From assembly GCF_022965805.1 (NCBI RefSeq), contig NC_133105.1:1922001-1986000 (forward strand): 64,000 nt of DNA. The letters run 5' to 3'. This document shows, in pieces, positions 1-10,228 of the stretch (position 1 is its first letter; every line of letters begins with the position of its first letter). Source of the stretch: Primulina eburnea (taxonomy: Eukaryota; Streptophyta; Magnoliopsida; Lamiales; Gesneriaceae). The notes under the pieces are model-generated. The model worked only from the letters and a program-made list of their open reading frames with translations. It did no database searches and was not told the DNA's origin. A program made the translations under genes and the position numbers.

Positions 1-2056
1 CAAAGAATATGTTAAAAGTCATAAACTTCTAACGTGAGACAAACTCTCATAATTTCCTAATAAGACCTCCATGGACTTTGCTGCCAACATTAGATATATA
101 AATTTTCATTTACCATAATTTGGCTTTGAGAAAATAAATATTTCGGGAAAAAAAAATTCTCAAAATATAGATTTCAATTTTTAAGTCAACTTAGATTTTA
201 TATTGATTTAATAAATTTTAATTTGTTCCCAAATGATTGGGTGCATTTAAAAATAATAATTGTATATTATTAGGATATCTCCGAATTTAATTATCATGAA
301 TTGTCATTATTAAAGACGATACGGGGGCAATTAACGACGCAGATTGAATCCAAATGATTTTGCATGACATCGATAATTCTACTATATCCCCAGGAAAATA
401 CTCCAAAGTTGTATTTAAACATTTATTTCTTATAAATAAAAATAAAAATTTGAACATTTATTTCTTATAAGGGTAATCACAAAGGTTCATTCAGTTGAAT
501 TAGTTTTTTCATAAATAGATCGAATGGTTGATTTTTAATTTTTAATACTATATCAAATTGAACTTAGTCCATACTATTTATACTGCTAGAACTTTATAAA
601 TTACTTCAGCTATCATTTATATTTATTTTTTTAAAAAATATTATTATCATTATTATTCAATCTTTAAATCTTTCGTTAATTAATTATTAGATGTCTAGTT
701 TTATAAAGTAATGACATTTCGTTAATACCATTTACAAAGTTTCAAGTGTAGAGTTAAATTTAGGCGGAGAAATTTTCTTTGTAGAGTTAACAAAGTTTCA
801 AGTGTCTGAATAAAGATTTTACTTGAAAAATATGAAAGTAAAAAAAGATTTGGATGAATAAATTAAAACCCACTAACCGAACTGTTTCCAGACGCAAAGT
901 AAATTGAATACACACTTTTTAACAAATCGAACTAGACAAGGTAACTGAATTCAAAAGGTACGTATACATAGATAACTTTTTTTAAAAAAAATTGAATGTG
1001 CATGAACTTCCGTTTCGGTCGGAAGTGAAAGGATAATATTAATACTCTGTTTTTAAACTTCTTTTAACATATTAGCTTCCCTAATAGATATTGAGGAGCT
1101 CACCTACGTCAATGGACTTTACGCTCACCAGAATTGACGTTTCCGATGTCATGCATGGTCTATTCTGCATGAGCATGGTTTTGTGTGCCTTGTTGTGAAT
1201 ATGAGATAGCGTAAAAACTCATATGCCCGACGTTCTGCCACAGTTAAAGATCATGCAAGGAAGGAGCTATTATCGTCCACTAAGAATATCGCTGTTATTG
1301 TAGCAAAACGTACGATTTATTTTTTAAAAAATTAAGAAATAAACAAAATAACATAAGCCGTTAACCGGAGTTTCGATGTTTGTTTTATACTTTTATTGAG
1401 CTCGGACAGATATTATAGCCTTCCTCCACATTTTATTTTTTTATTTACTTTATATTTAAGTTTTTTTTTTTCAACAAAATGAACCTTACTCATTTGCCTC
1501 CCAAAGCTTTATCCGACATTCCTTATCTTTCTCTGACATCTTGGTCCATGAATCCATGGTTGCAACACACACCCAAAGCACCACCATCCATGGCCTGCTC
1601 GATGGCTGAGCACTCAGGTGTCGCACCACCCTTCACTAATCACCACTGACTCGACAGCTGAGTAACTCCTTCCCCTCTCATTCTTTGGCATGTTTTCCAT
1701 TTTATCCATCATGTTCACTTCTACAGATTTTCTTGTTTCGGAACATTCAATCTCAAAAACCTCAAGCAAACTCTTATCCTGATAGGATATTTGCTGTATT
1801 TACTAAACACAGGCACGCTGGGTTTCTACCACGTTTTCGGTGCCTCTGTTTTTGTCACCATAGCCAAGGAGATGATCTTTTCGTTTGTGTACAGGGAGCA
1901 GAAGAATGGGTTTGACATGGATAAAAGTGTCTACTACATAGATAAAAACTAGGCAGATTATGTATAAAACCAAGGTAAAATGGAGGTTAATTAATTAAAC
2001 ACCCCCAGGCTAAGAGATTCATAAAAGTTAAAACTAAAAAAAAAAACACGCGAAAA
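1..2056. other. AT-rich intergenic stretch, no assignable gene
   Basis: Mostly AT-rich sequence with no convincing reading frame over the first 1.5 kb. Around 1.8-1.95 kb on the + strand one frame reads GTLGFYHVFGASVF and then AKEMIFSFVYREQKNGFD before a stop. This looks like a short hydrophobic exon remnant, but I cannot name its family and find no continuing exons. The last ~130 bp are probably the 3' UTR of the minus-strand BTB gene. Confidence 0.5.
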
Positions 2057-3349
2057 TCAGAGTATGACAGCAGCATCATCAACGCTGTCCAAACCTGAAA
2101 CTAATCTTCTCTTGGCAGATTTCGTTCTAAAAGACCATACTTCAAAAGCTTCGCTCAGATCAGGATACGTTACATGCTCTGTACTCATCCAATCTGCAAG
2201 AATTTCGGCTTGATCATCAGATGGTAGCGCCAAAACTAAGGAAAGTATTGCCCCTTCGATGCTTTGGCACGTATCTTCGTCCATTTTGGAAGGGAAATCC
2301 ATATCCTTGGCAATCATTGAATCAAGAATAGGCTTCAGTTTTCTAATGAACGGCAGCCATGATTTGAGCAGCTTCACTCGTCGTGGCGCTGGAAGAATCA
2401 CATTCCCATATCCTACCGCATCAAGTACTTTTGACGTCACTTCAATTATCTTAACTTTTAAATGCCACATGATATTTTCGAGTTTCTTGTCTTCGACAAC
2501 CAACAATACATTATCAGATAAATCAATCCATTTGACAACAAATTCATCCATAAGCCCCATTTTAGGTAGAATATTGCACATCCATTCAATATCAGATAAA
2601 TTCTGCATAATTTTACTCTCAGCTACTGTGCATGTGACGTCAAATTTCATAACCGAGGATAGTTCTCTCTCAAACAAAGAAAATGTATTTGACAGGCCAA
2701 TTCTTGCCTCCCTTTTTACCTCATTATCAGCTGTGACCAACGGCATATCTTCATCATCCCGGAGCATGAAATCAACTTGTTCTTGGGCTGAAATTCTAAG
2801 CTCGTCTCCAAAAGGAGGGAAAGGATTGTCAGTAGAGGTAGCAAGGCGAATTGCAGATATTAGAACACCTTTCGAGGCATTTATATTTTCGGGTTGGATT
2901 CTTGCTAGTATAGGCATGGCCATTGGACCTAATCGTGAAACTACTTTAACAATCTCACCTTCCTCAATATCTTCCCAAGGTAAAGCCTCCAGGTACTGAA
3001 TGCAACTGTTGATTACTGCTTCACACTGTAAGGTTTCAGCCACTTGAAGAATGCCAAGAGCAGATTGAACAGAATCTCATGTGTCCAAAACCGAGTCTGA
3101 AGGAAGATAAAGTAGCTTTAAAAGTTTGACATAGCGATCATAATCAAATTTCGAGCACTCTATCTCAACAGAAGCATGAGAACTTTGGTTCGAAAGTCTA
3201 TCTGCAAAGTACTTGCTCTTGCTTTTAAGAATAAGTGAATGTGAATAGTAGAGTTCCTGTCTTCCAACCTTATTTCTTAACCGTATAGCAACATCACTCG
3301 TACGCTGGTCGTCAAATTTAAGCAAGTTGACCTCTGCTTTTCTATACAT
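2057..3349 (-). pseudogene. BTB/POZ domain protein (At3g05675-like) with one in-frame stop
   Basis: The frame is continuous for 431 codons from ATG at 3349 to a stop at 2057, except for a TGA at 3077-3079 (codon 91). The N-terminal ~90 residues form a BTB/POZ domain (TSDVAIRLRNKVGRQELYYS, then SKYFADRLS). The rest is the conserved plant-specific C-terminal region (ILPAPRRVKLLKSWLPFIRK; DLSEAFEVW; RTKSAKRRL). Relatives have a Trp codon (SWDSV) where the TGA lies, so this is a TGG-to-TGA-type change, not a frameshift. BTB proteins of this kind are presumed CUL3 ubiquitin-ligase adaptors; the exact substrate is unknown. A longer frame start at 3352 is GTG, so I chose the ATG. It could be a recent pseudogene, a sequencing error, or a readthrough case. 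Apart from the stop codon the gene looks fully conserved. Confidence 0.75.
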
Positions 3350-4493
3350 CACACTTCAACTCACCAAACACCATGCTTCATAAAACTTTAAGCACGCTAT
3401 TTTTTAATTTTAATGAGCCAGACAAAGGATAGATCAATAGGCATTCACTATATCCAGCAAGATAAATATACATCAATTACTACCGCAAAGTCGAACAGGA
3501 TGCAAATAGCACCTTATGTAAAAGTCAAGCTCAAGCACGCAAAAGACGTTCAGAACATAGAGATGCTTATTCTCAAATAAGAACACATGCACATGAACTG
3601 CATTATATTAACATTTACCAACACAGTTATTTTACAATATATCTCCCCACAACATGAAGATTCAAACCAAAATAAGCAAAGCACCTTTGCCCATGTCAAC
3701 AACAAAATAAATTCAAACACGTAATGAAATATATAATGGACTATTAAACAGCGGAAATGAAAAGACCAGGAAAGTTACTAATACCACTAAGGATAAATTT
3801 TTAATTGAAATGAAAATTTCGCTCGGTGGAGCAAGACAAGCATACATATTTCAGAAGTAAATCATGAATCATGCCTATGGTATGGTCCCTCGTATTCATT
3901 ATCAACCAAATTTTCAGCGAGAAAAGCATATGTTAATGCTTTTAATCGGAATCATAAAAGCATAAAGTTCATAAGCCATAGCTGGGTCATTATAGAGCAC
4001 GGCTAAGTAATAAAACAGGCTCTGAAAATAGAGAAAAATCGAAATTAAATATGCATCCGCAGCTCAAGATGATAAATTTATCAGCAATTACAAGACTAAA
4101 CGGGGAACGAACATTCACAACTTTTCGTAAAACATCAAATTCTCACAAAACAAGAACTGAAAAGGCACTCACAATTAAACGTCGCCCAAATTCTTCATCA
4201 ATTGAGTTATAAAAAAAACACATCAAACCCACCGCAAGTCTTGATTTTGACGTAACGGGGCTTTCTCGTGGAACTTTGAATCGAAATGGGTTCGAGTTGA
4301 GTGATAATGCAGAGAAAGGAGCGAAGTGGGATTAGCTTGTCAGCCCAAGTAGCCGTCTGCCAAGCTAATATATTTTATATTTATAGTCATCAATTTGGTG
4401 AGGATCCAAGAAAGGAAATGAATTGTCTGATTGCTATCCGGATGGACATCCTATTCCATTTTGAGTGAATCTCATTAGAGTCCGTCTTAATAC
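3350..4493. other. Probable 5' leader/intron of the BTB gene
   Basis: No reading frame is evident. Sequence around 4.2-4.34 kb, read on the minus strand, has the G-rich, stop-containing look of a transcribed leader. The rest is AT-rich like an intron, so a 5'-UTR intron upstream of the BTB start codon is inferred, not shown. Confidence 0.3.
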
Positions 4494-4621
4494 GTGAGAC
4501 GGATAATCCTATCTATATTCACAATAAAAAATTATATTTTTAACATAAAAAATAATACATTTTCATGGGTGATCAAAATAAGATATCAATCTCACAAATA
4601 CGAACCGTGAGACCGTCTCAC
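4494..4621. repeat. MITE-like element, copy 1 (GTGAGACGG termini)
   Basis: A 128-bp element bounded by a perfect 9-bp inverted repeat: GTGAGACGG at 4494-4502 and CCGTCTCAC at 4613-4621. The interior is AT-rich (CAATAAAAAATTAT, TTCATGGGTGATCAAAATAAG). A diverged copy lies at 45594-45719 and a fragment near 33165-33240. No coding capacity. I associate this family with Lamiales genomes, from memory. Confidence 0.7.
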
Positions 4622-5189
4622 ACAAATTTTTGATTTTTTTTTCTTGTTTCTTTTTTACCTTTACTTTCTCTTTTTATAAAATTATTATAACTACAAAATA
4701 AAAAATATAATAACAATCACATACTGCATGGAAAATAAAATTTAAATGAATGAGGTTAATATTTAAGCTAGAGAAGAATCGACAAATTCGAAAATACTTG
4801 TGATTATTTTCTTTCTAAAAAATTAATAAATAATGTTTACAGATTTTTACTCTTGTTGAGGATGATTTTAAAGACATTAATTTTTCAGATTTTTTTTTTC
4901 AAAAATGTTGTCAGGTACCTAAAAGATCAAAAAGATCGATTTCAAAAAATAAAAGAAAAAAAGAAAAAAAAGGAGATAAAAAAAAAAAGTCCTGTGTTTC
5001 TTTTTCCCTTTTAACTTTTGATTGTTTTTTAAAGATTGAATTCAATGAATAAGATTGAATTCAATGAATTTGGAAAAGTGTTGGCTTAACCCATTTCCAA
5101 CGCCAATTAGGAATAATAATAAAAATAAAACGAACCAAAATACATAGAACATGCTGAAAACGATATCCATCCACTTGCACCTTCTTCTT
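4622..5189. other. Low-complexity AT-rich spacer
   Basis: A-rich and T-rich runs (for example 4920-5000 consists largely of A/G tracts). No gene is seen. The right end is downstream of the RSM22 relic and may contain its former 3' UTR. Confidence 0.5.
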
Positions 5190-7050
5190 GGATAGGAAGT
5201 GGATGTAAATATTTTTACAAGAGAAGTAAAAAAACCTAGTACAAACACTGACAGTGAGAAGATGATAGCTTTTCCATATTATTTCCATGTAAAACTTTTG
5301 AGCTTTTTCGCTCCAAAGTGGCCACAAGTCACCCCAGATTGATCGCCGAGCTTGATGCTGCAAAGTGGGATTCTTCATCTGCGTGATGATAACACGGTCA
5401 AAGGAGCCTTCTGTTCCTTTGCCCATTGGTCGAATGTCACACATCCAAGTCGACTAAATTACCCCTTCGAAATGGCACATAAATGATTCTTCCCCACCCG
5501 CTTCCAAGATCAGCACTAGGCATTTCTCCATTTTCGTCCTCTCCGTATTCTTCCTCTACATCATTATTCTCCACAGATGAATCAATTTCTGACACATTTG
5601 AATCAGATGCAGCGGTTTTCTCCTCTGCTTCATACAGATCATTCTGCTCTTTTACGATAAAAAATTAGGCTCTAAGGGGCGACAATTCAAAGTTTAATCG
5701 GTATTCCTCGAGAGGATAGAAATTGGTATAGAAACAAGTATGAGATGATCACAAGTACTTGAAGTCAAATATAAAAATTGGAACACTCACCAACATCCTT
5801 GTCTAGATCTTCAGGTATCCTTTTAAAATTCTTCTCTTTTAACGTATCAAACTTCACACCATCAAGTGGCCAAGGTTCTCTGCTCGAGATAACCAATTAA
5901 TTTATCAAATTGACGTAACATTAAAATGAGGAACATGACATACTCATCGAGTACTTTTGAGCACATTTACTTGGATGGAAACTAGGAAATGAAATGAAAT
6001 TAAAATATTGATTCTTAACTAACATAGTATAGATCAAGCTGTTCGTGGCATATTATTGGTTTAAAACAGAGACTGATACTTGATTTATTTTAGAAAATAT
6101 TCAAGCCAATGCTAGTCATTTCTGAACGCTAAGCCGTGTTTTCAGAGCCCAAAGACGAAGCAAATAAAGTTCAATAGACGAACCTTCAACTATCTGACAT
6201 GCATTAAGATGATTTACAACGGGAAATAGAGATGGCAAAAAGGGCTTATATACAAGAGAAAGTAGATTACTCATAGTGGAGTCTTAATAGCGTCAAAACA
6301 CATTAATAGTTCAGAAAATTTTAAATTCACTAGAATAAATTTAGATGCATACAAGGCACCTGAATCTGCATTCTTTGTTTAATTCTTAAATGCCCTAAAA
6401 TTTACCTCTATCCTCATCCATATGCCAGAGAAGTGACTCTGCAAACATTTTCCAATTGTGACTCAATTATTGATTGCATAAGTTAAATATTTTGATGCCA
6501 AGACGGCACCAAAATTTGGCTGTGTCCACAAACCCATATAAAGGATAGTTTCAAGAAATATGGACGAAATAGAGATAAATATACTAAGAACAAATGAGAT
6601 ATAATCCAAAAAACAACTTAGCAATCACAAAGAGGTAATACGCATGCTTAAAAATTGGGTTTAGAAACATTACCAGGATATCTCCAGTGAGATCCCAGAG
6701 TTGGCGTACAAGGTAATTCTGTCCTTCACAGATGGTATCCCTCCAAGCACTTACGACTTCCCCCAATTTCTCAAAGATGTTAACCACACACAATCACATA
6801 ATTCATAGAAAAGGAGAAGCAAAAAAAAAAAAACTTCTTCCACAAGTAATGAACTCATTCCACTCGTCAGTCGTACCCAAATAAGATCTGCCATTATACT
6901 TAAATCAATATGAAAAAGGATGCAGAGCAATAAGAATGATACTTAAAGCAATAAAAGACCATGTCGCCTGCCAGACTTGTTAATATGCCTAGCCAACAAC
7001 TGGATGTTATCAAAGTTATGGATCAGGGGCAAATTTTGTAGTGCTACGAT
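5190..7050 (-). pseudogene. RSM22/METTL17-type mitochondrial ribosome assembly protein, broken
   Basis: Four exon-like blocks read in order on the minus strand. (1) ~6955-7045: NLPLIHNFDNIQLLARHINK. (2) ~6674-6765: GGIPSVKDRITL, then one base out of frame RQLWDLTGDILV. (3) ~5800-5880: EPWPLDGVKFDTLKEKNFKR. (4) ~5200-5660: an acidic stretch, GSGWGRIIYVPFRRG, then a one-base shift before KNPTLQHQARRSIWGDLWPL. These match my memory of plant Rsm22 proteins, the S-adenosylmethionine-fold factors that act in mitochondrial small-subunit ribosome assembly. Frame breaks occur in block 2 (a G missing after ACCTTG) and in block 4 near 5444, and N-terminal exons were not found. Splice-like borders survive. 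The family identification is moderately sure; the broken state is directly visible. Confidence 0.6.
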
Positions 7051-7449
7051 TTTACCAATATGAAAATCAGAATCACCTAGTGATGCTCAATTTTATATTA
7101 TAAAGATTCAGTACAATGGAAAAAAGAGCATCTTTGAAAATAATTGTAGAATCATAGTACGACCTCGTGTACAAGATATCAATCATAAGGCAAATTCAGG
7201 TAATTCGACAACCCTACAAATACGGAGACTGCTCAAATTATGCTTTAAAAAAGTACCTTTATGGATAAAATATTCCGTTATATTTTCCTGCCCATTCCCC
7301 AAGATTAAGATGCAATTTTCCTGTGTGTTTGAAAACAGTCTTTTAAGGTAGTCGTAAATAATCATAAAAACTACCTTAAACCTTCATTAATTCTTTCACT
7401 GAAAATTGTTTTTTTGTCAAAACAAGGAAATATTCAAATCTAAGTGATG
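7051..7449. other. Spacer between RSM22 and trehalase relics
   Basis: Intron-like AT-rich sequence with no recognisable exon. The missing 5' exons of the RSM22 relic or the missing 3' exons of the trehalase relic would be expected here, but neither is seen. Confidence 0.4.
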
Positions 7450-7752
7450 GTACCTTTGATTCTATGTGCATCGAATCACTCAGCCAATATTGAGCCATTG
7501 TCCCGTTTCTGCATTCCACAAAATTGAATTTATAGTCTTTTTTCTAGCTTCAGCTGCGTCTCTAAAGCATGCAGCTGTTCTAGAATTCCCAGTAACATGC
7601 GCCATAGATGATATGTCAAGTTCCATCTAAGGTGAAACGGCACAAATTAAGCCATATCAGAAGAAAATTAAAAGTTACTGAATGAGCCGATAAAAACAGA
7701 TTCTTTTCTAAATCTTAACTTGAGAATGAATGCATTCAAATCCATTGGTATG

Positions 7753-9260
7753 TGTTGGAACATTTCATGTTCGCAATCTTGATTTTGATGTTAACAAAAC
7801 TTGTTATTGTGTTTCTAACATATTTACTCAAGTGTGAAGTTGCAAACTCAAGAAGCAAGCTGAAACTGAATTCTGCACAAACTGAATTTCCGGCGAGCTT
7901 CGGTGTTTTGATGATATCTCCCAGCTGGATGATTCAAATGACAATCCGCCAATTACACTGATCATAAAACTCAATTTGGAACAAGTCGTATTTCACGTCA
8001 GTTGGGCCAAATCGGATGTTATCATGGTCTAACTGATCGCTCAATTACCGAACTGATCACACGAAAACAGCAATCAGTTGGGTTTGAGCAGCTGCGGTAT
8101 TTTGCTCATATCTCTCAGCTCGGTTATCGAAACGAAGCGATTCAGTATGCGTTGGAAAGATAAGACAAAGATCTACAAATCATTCTTAGAAGTCAAAGTC
8201 TGAATCGAAGCTTACGATGCTGATAAATGACGATGAAGCTACTGGTTCAGCACAAACTGAAATCAGCTAGGCTAATTTCAGCACACCAGCTGAAATTGAA
8301 CCAACTGAACCAGCTGCTGACCAACTGAACTGAACCAGCTGCTGACCAACTGAACTGAACCAGCTGAGTTGACCAGAGTTGACCAGTCGGGAAAATGCCC
8401 ATCAAGCTGAATTTGACCGTTGCAATTCCAGAAACAGTACATAAACTTTTCAAACGGTCATATTATTGTGTCTAACATATATATCAGTGTTGGAGCCTAT
8501 AAATACAATATTTTGAAGATCAAACAAGGGCTTTGAAGTGGATTCAAAGCATGGGCAGTTAGCATGAAAAAATCAGCTAGTTGAGAGCAAAAGCCCTTGT
8601 GTGAGGATACATTTGAGATGTACACTGTAATTGATAAATTCCTCACACACAATCACTCACACATATACAAGAGAGTTGAACTTCAAAGATTAGTTGAGTG
8701 AGTCTTGCACAAAGACGTAAAACTTGTGTATGTAGTCTTTGCATATGAGACATTAAACAATATGCTGATTGTGAGGTGTTGCCTACAATCTTGAGTGCTA
8801 GAAGTTCAGTTTAGGCAGTGGAGTAAGTCCTAGCTGAATGGGTTTGTAAAACGTGTTGTATAAATCAAAGTCTTCTAGTGGATCCTTCCCAAGGGGTGAC
8901 GTAGGAGTGTTTGAAATCTCCGAACATCCATAAACAAATTCGTGTCTATTTGTTTATTGCATTTACTTATCATTTTCGTAGTGTTTAAATGATGCATTGT
9001 TGAAGCATTTTATGTGTTCTTCAAATACCAAAATATTGCATACCAAGTGTTTGATAAAATGCTTCAAGTAAAATATTTTTACTCATTCAACTTGCATATA
9101 TTTTAAATGGTTTCCAAAATATTTATTCGGTTTCTACGAAGGATTATTTCGAGTGTTTTCCGCTTGGTTTTTAACCAAACTCGATTTAATTTGTCGGTGT
9201 TCAATATTTCAAGAACCGAGCTATTGTAGCTCAACGATGATCCCCCTAACCGACCTAACA
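7753..9260. mobile_element. Solo LTR with 5-bp target-site duplication
   Basis: A 1508-bp segment begins TGTTGG and ends CTAACA. It is flanked by identical 5-bp repeats GTATG (7748-7752 and 9261-9265). There is no internal gag-pol and no second LTR, so it is a solo LTR left by unequal recombination. It lies in a former intron of the trehalase relic. The intact duplication points to a fairly young insertion. Confidence 0.85.
8296..8372. repeat. Tandem ~30-bp repeats inside the solo LTR
   Basis: Imperfect tandem copies of GAACCAGCTGCTGACCAACT within the LTR, likely its U3 region. Confidence 0.7.
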
Positions 9261-10052
9261 GTATGACTGATGTTGTGGCTAATGTTGTAAGATCAAATTC
9301 ATTCCTCAAAAACGATGCTCAGACAAAGATACCATAGGACGAAATCATGTGGCGTATATTTTTATATTTTCTAGATATATAACCTTATACAAGAAAAATA
9401 TACACACAAAGGGCCATGTAAAAGATTATTTTTTCGAAATTTCTCGTTGCTATTATTCAAACACAAACTAAACGTTCACCTCATCCATCTAGTGCTAATG
9501 TCCCAACCAGATTCTATAGCTGATGCCAATTGCCAATTCACAAAAAAGTCGTGTTCTCTCACAACTATTTGAAAGCTTGGAAGCCGTTTCCCTGTCCTGA
9601 AGTGTAGAATTTTATTTCTCAACCAATTCTTTCATATTGTGAATTTGAAATTTCGAAAAGTAAAAACAAAAGATAGATACGTTCTTACAATGGTTGATTA
9701 CTCTGGCCTTGGTTGATCCCACATTGCATAATAACGACACAATGTGTGGCTTGAACCTTCTGCATCTTGTATCATCACCTTATGCATCCCTTCCTACAAT
9801 ACCAAAATAAGAGCCAAACTCGAAAAATACGAGACACACAACAACATACAATTTATACAAGAGATTAAGCTTGCATCAATTGCCCGAATTCCAAAACTCG
9901 TGCTCCTTGAGCAAATCCATAAGGGATTTTGCAACCAACTCGTAATCACATGTCCGATTGTACACATTCATAACCATGGAACTCAGGAGAGGAGGTTGGC
10001 TGCAGACATGAGAAAAGCCATATATAGGTAGAAATGTAACAAAAGAGGTGAT

Positions 10053-10107
10053 GATATTTATTCAATGATCAATAACATATATTTATTCGATGATCAATAA
10101 CATATAT
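10053..10107. repeat. Short direct duplication
   Basis: Two nearly identical neighbouring copies of ATATTTATTCRATGATCAAT (R = A or G), in an intron of the trehalase relic. Confidence 0.7.
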
Positions 10108-10228
10108 ACCTCCTATTAGTGTTATAGGCCCTTGGGCCATTCGGAACATAGCCGTATTCATCGATAAGTGAAATAAGATTACAAAAATTCCTCTTGCTGT
10201 ATCATACACTCTATTCGCTAACAACCCT

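Larger units (their letters stand above)
7450..10228 (-). pseudogene. Trehalase (GH37) relic, five eroded exons
   Basis: Exon-like blocks in order on the minus strand. 10110-10228: GLLANRVYDTARGIFVNLIS, then DEYGYVPNGPRAYNTNR. ~9885-10003: SMVMNVYNRTCDYELVAKSL and KEHEFWNSG, after a frame break. ~9706-9800: KVMIQDAEGSSHTLCRYYAM and WDQPRPE. 9488-9597: DRETASKL, then in another frame ASAIESGWDISTRWMR. 7450-7627: MELDISSMAHVTGNSRTAAC and WNAETGQWL, then in another frame YWLSDS. These are the conserved middle exons of plant trehalase, which cleaves trehalose to two glucoses in the apoplast. Both termini are missing, at least three internal frameshifts are visible, and a solo LTR sits between the last two blocks. 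It cannot encode an active enzyme. Plants usually carry one trehalase gene, so an intact copy is expected elsewhere. Confidence 0.8.

Noticed and set aside
2259..2999. 246-codon open frame on the + strand
   Set aside because: It is the antisense shadow of the conserved BTB gene.
6957..7045. Block first read as the TSLxxSGQQW exon of trehalase
   Set aside because: The other frame (NLPLIHNFDNIQLLARHINK) fits RSM22 far better and continues in order with the other RSM22 blocks.
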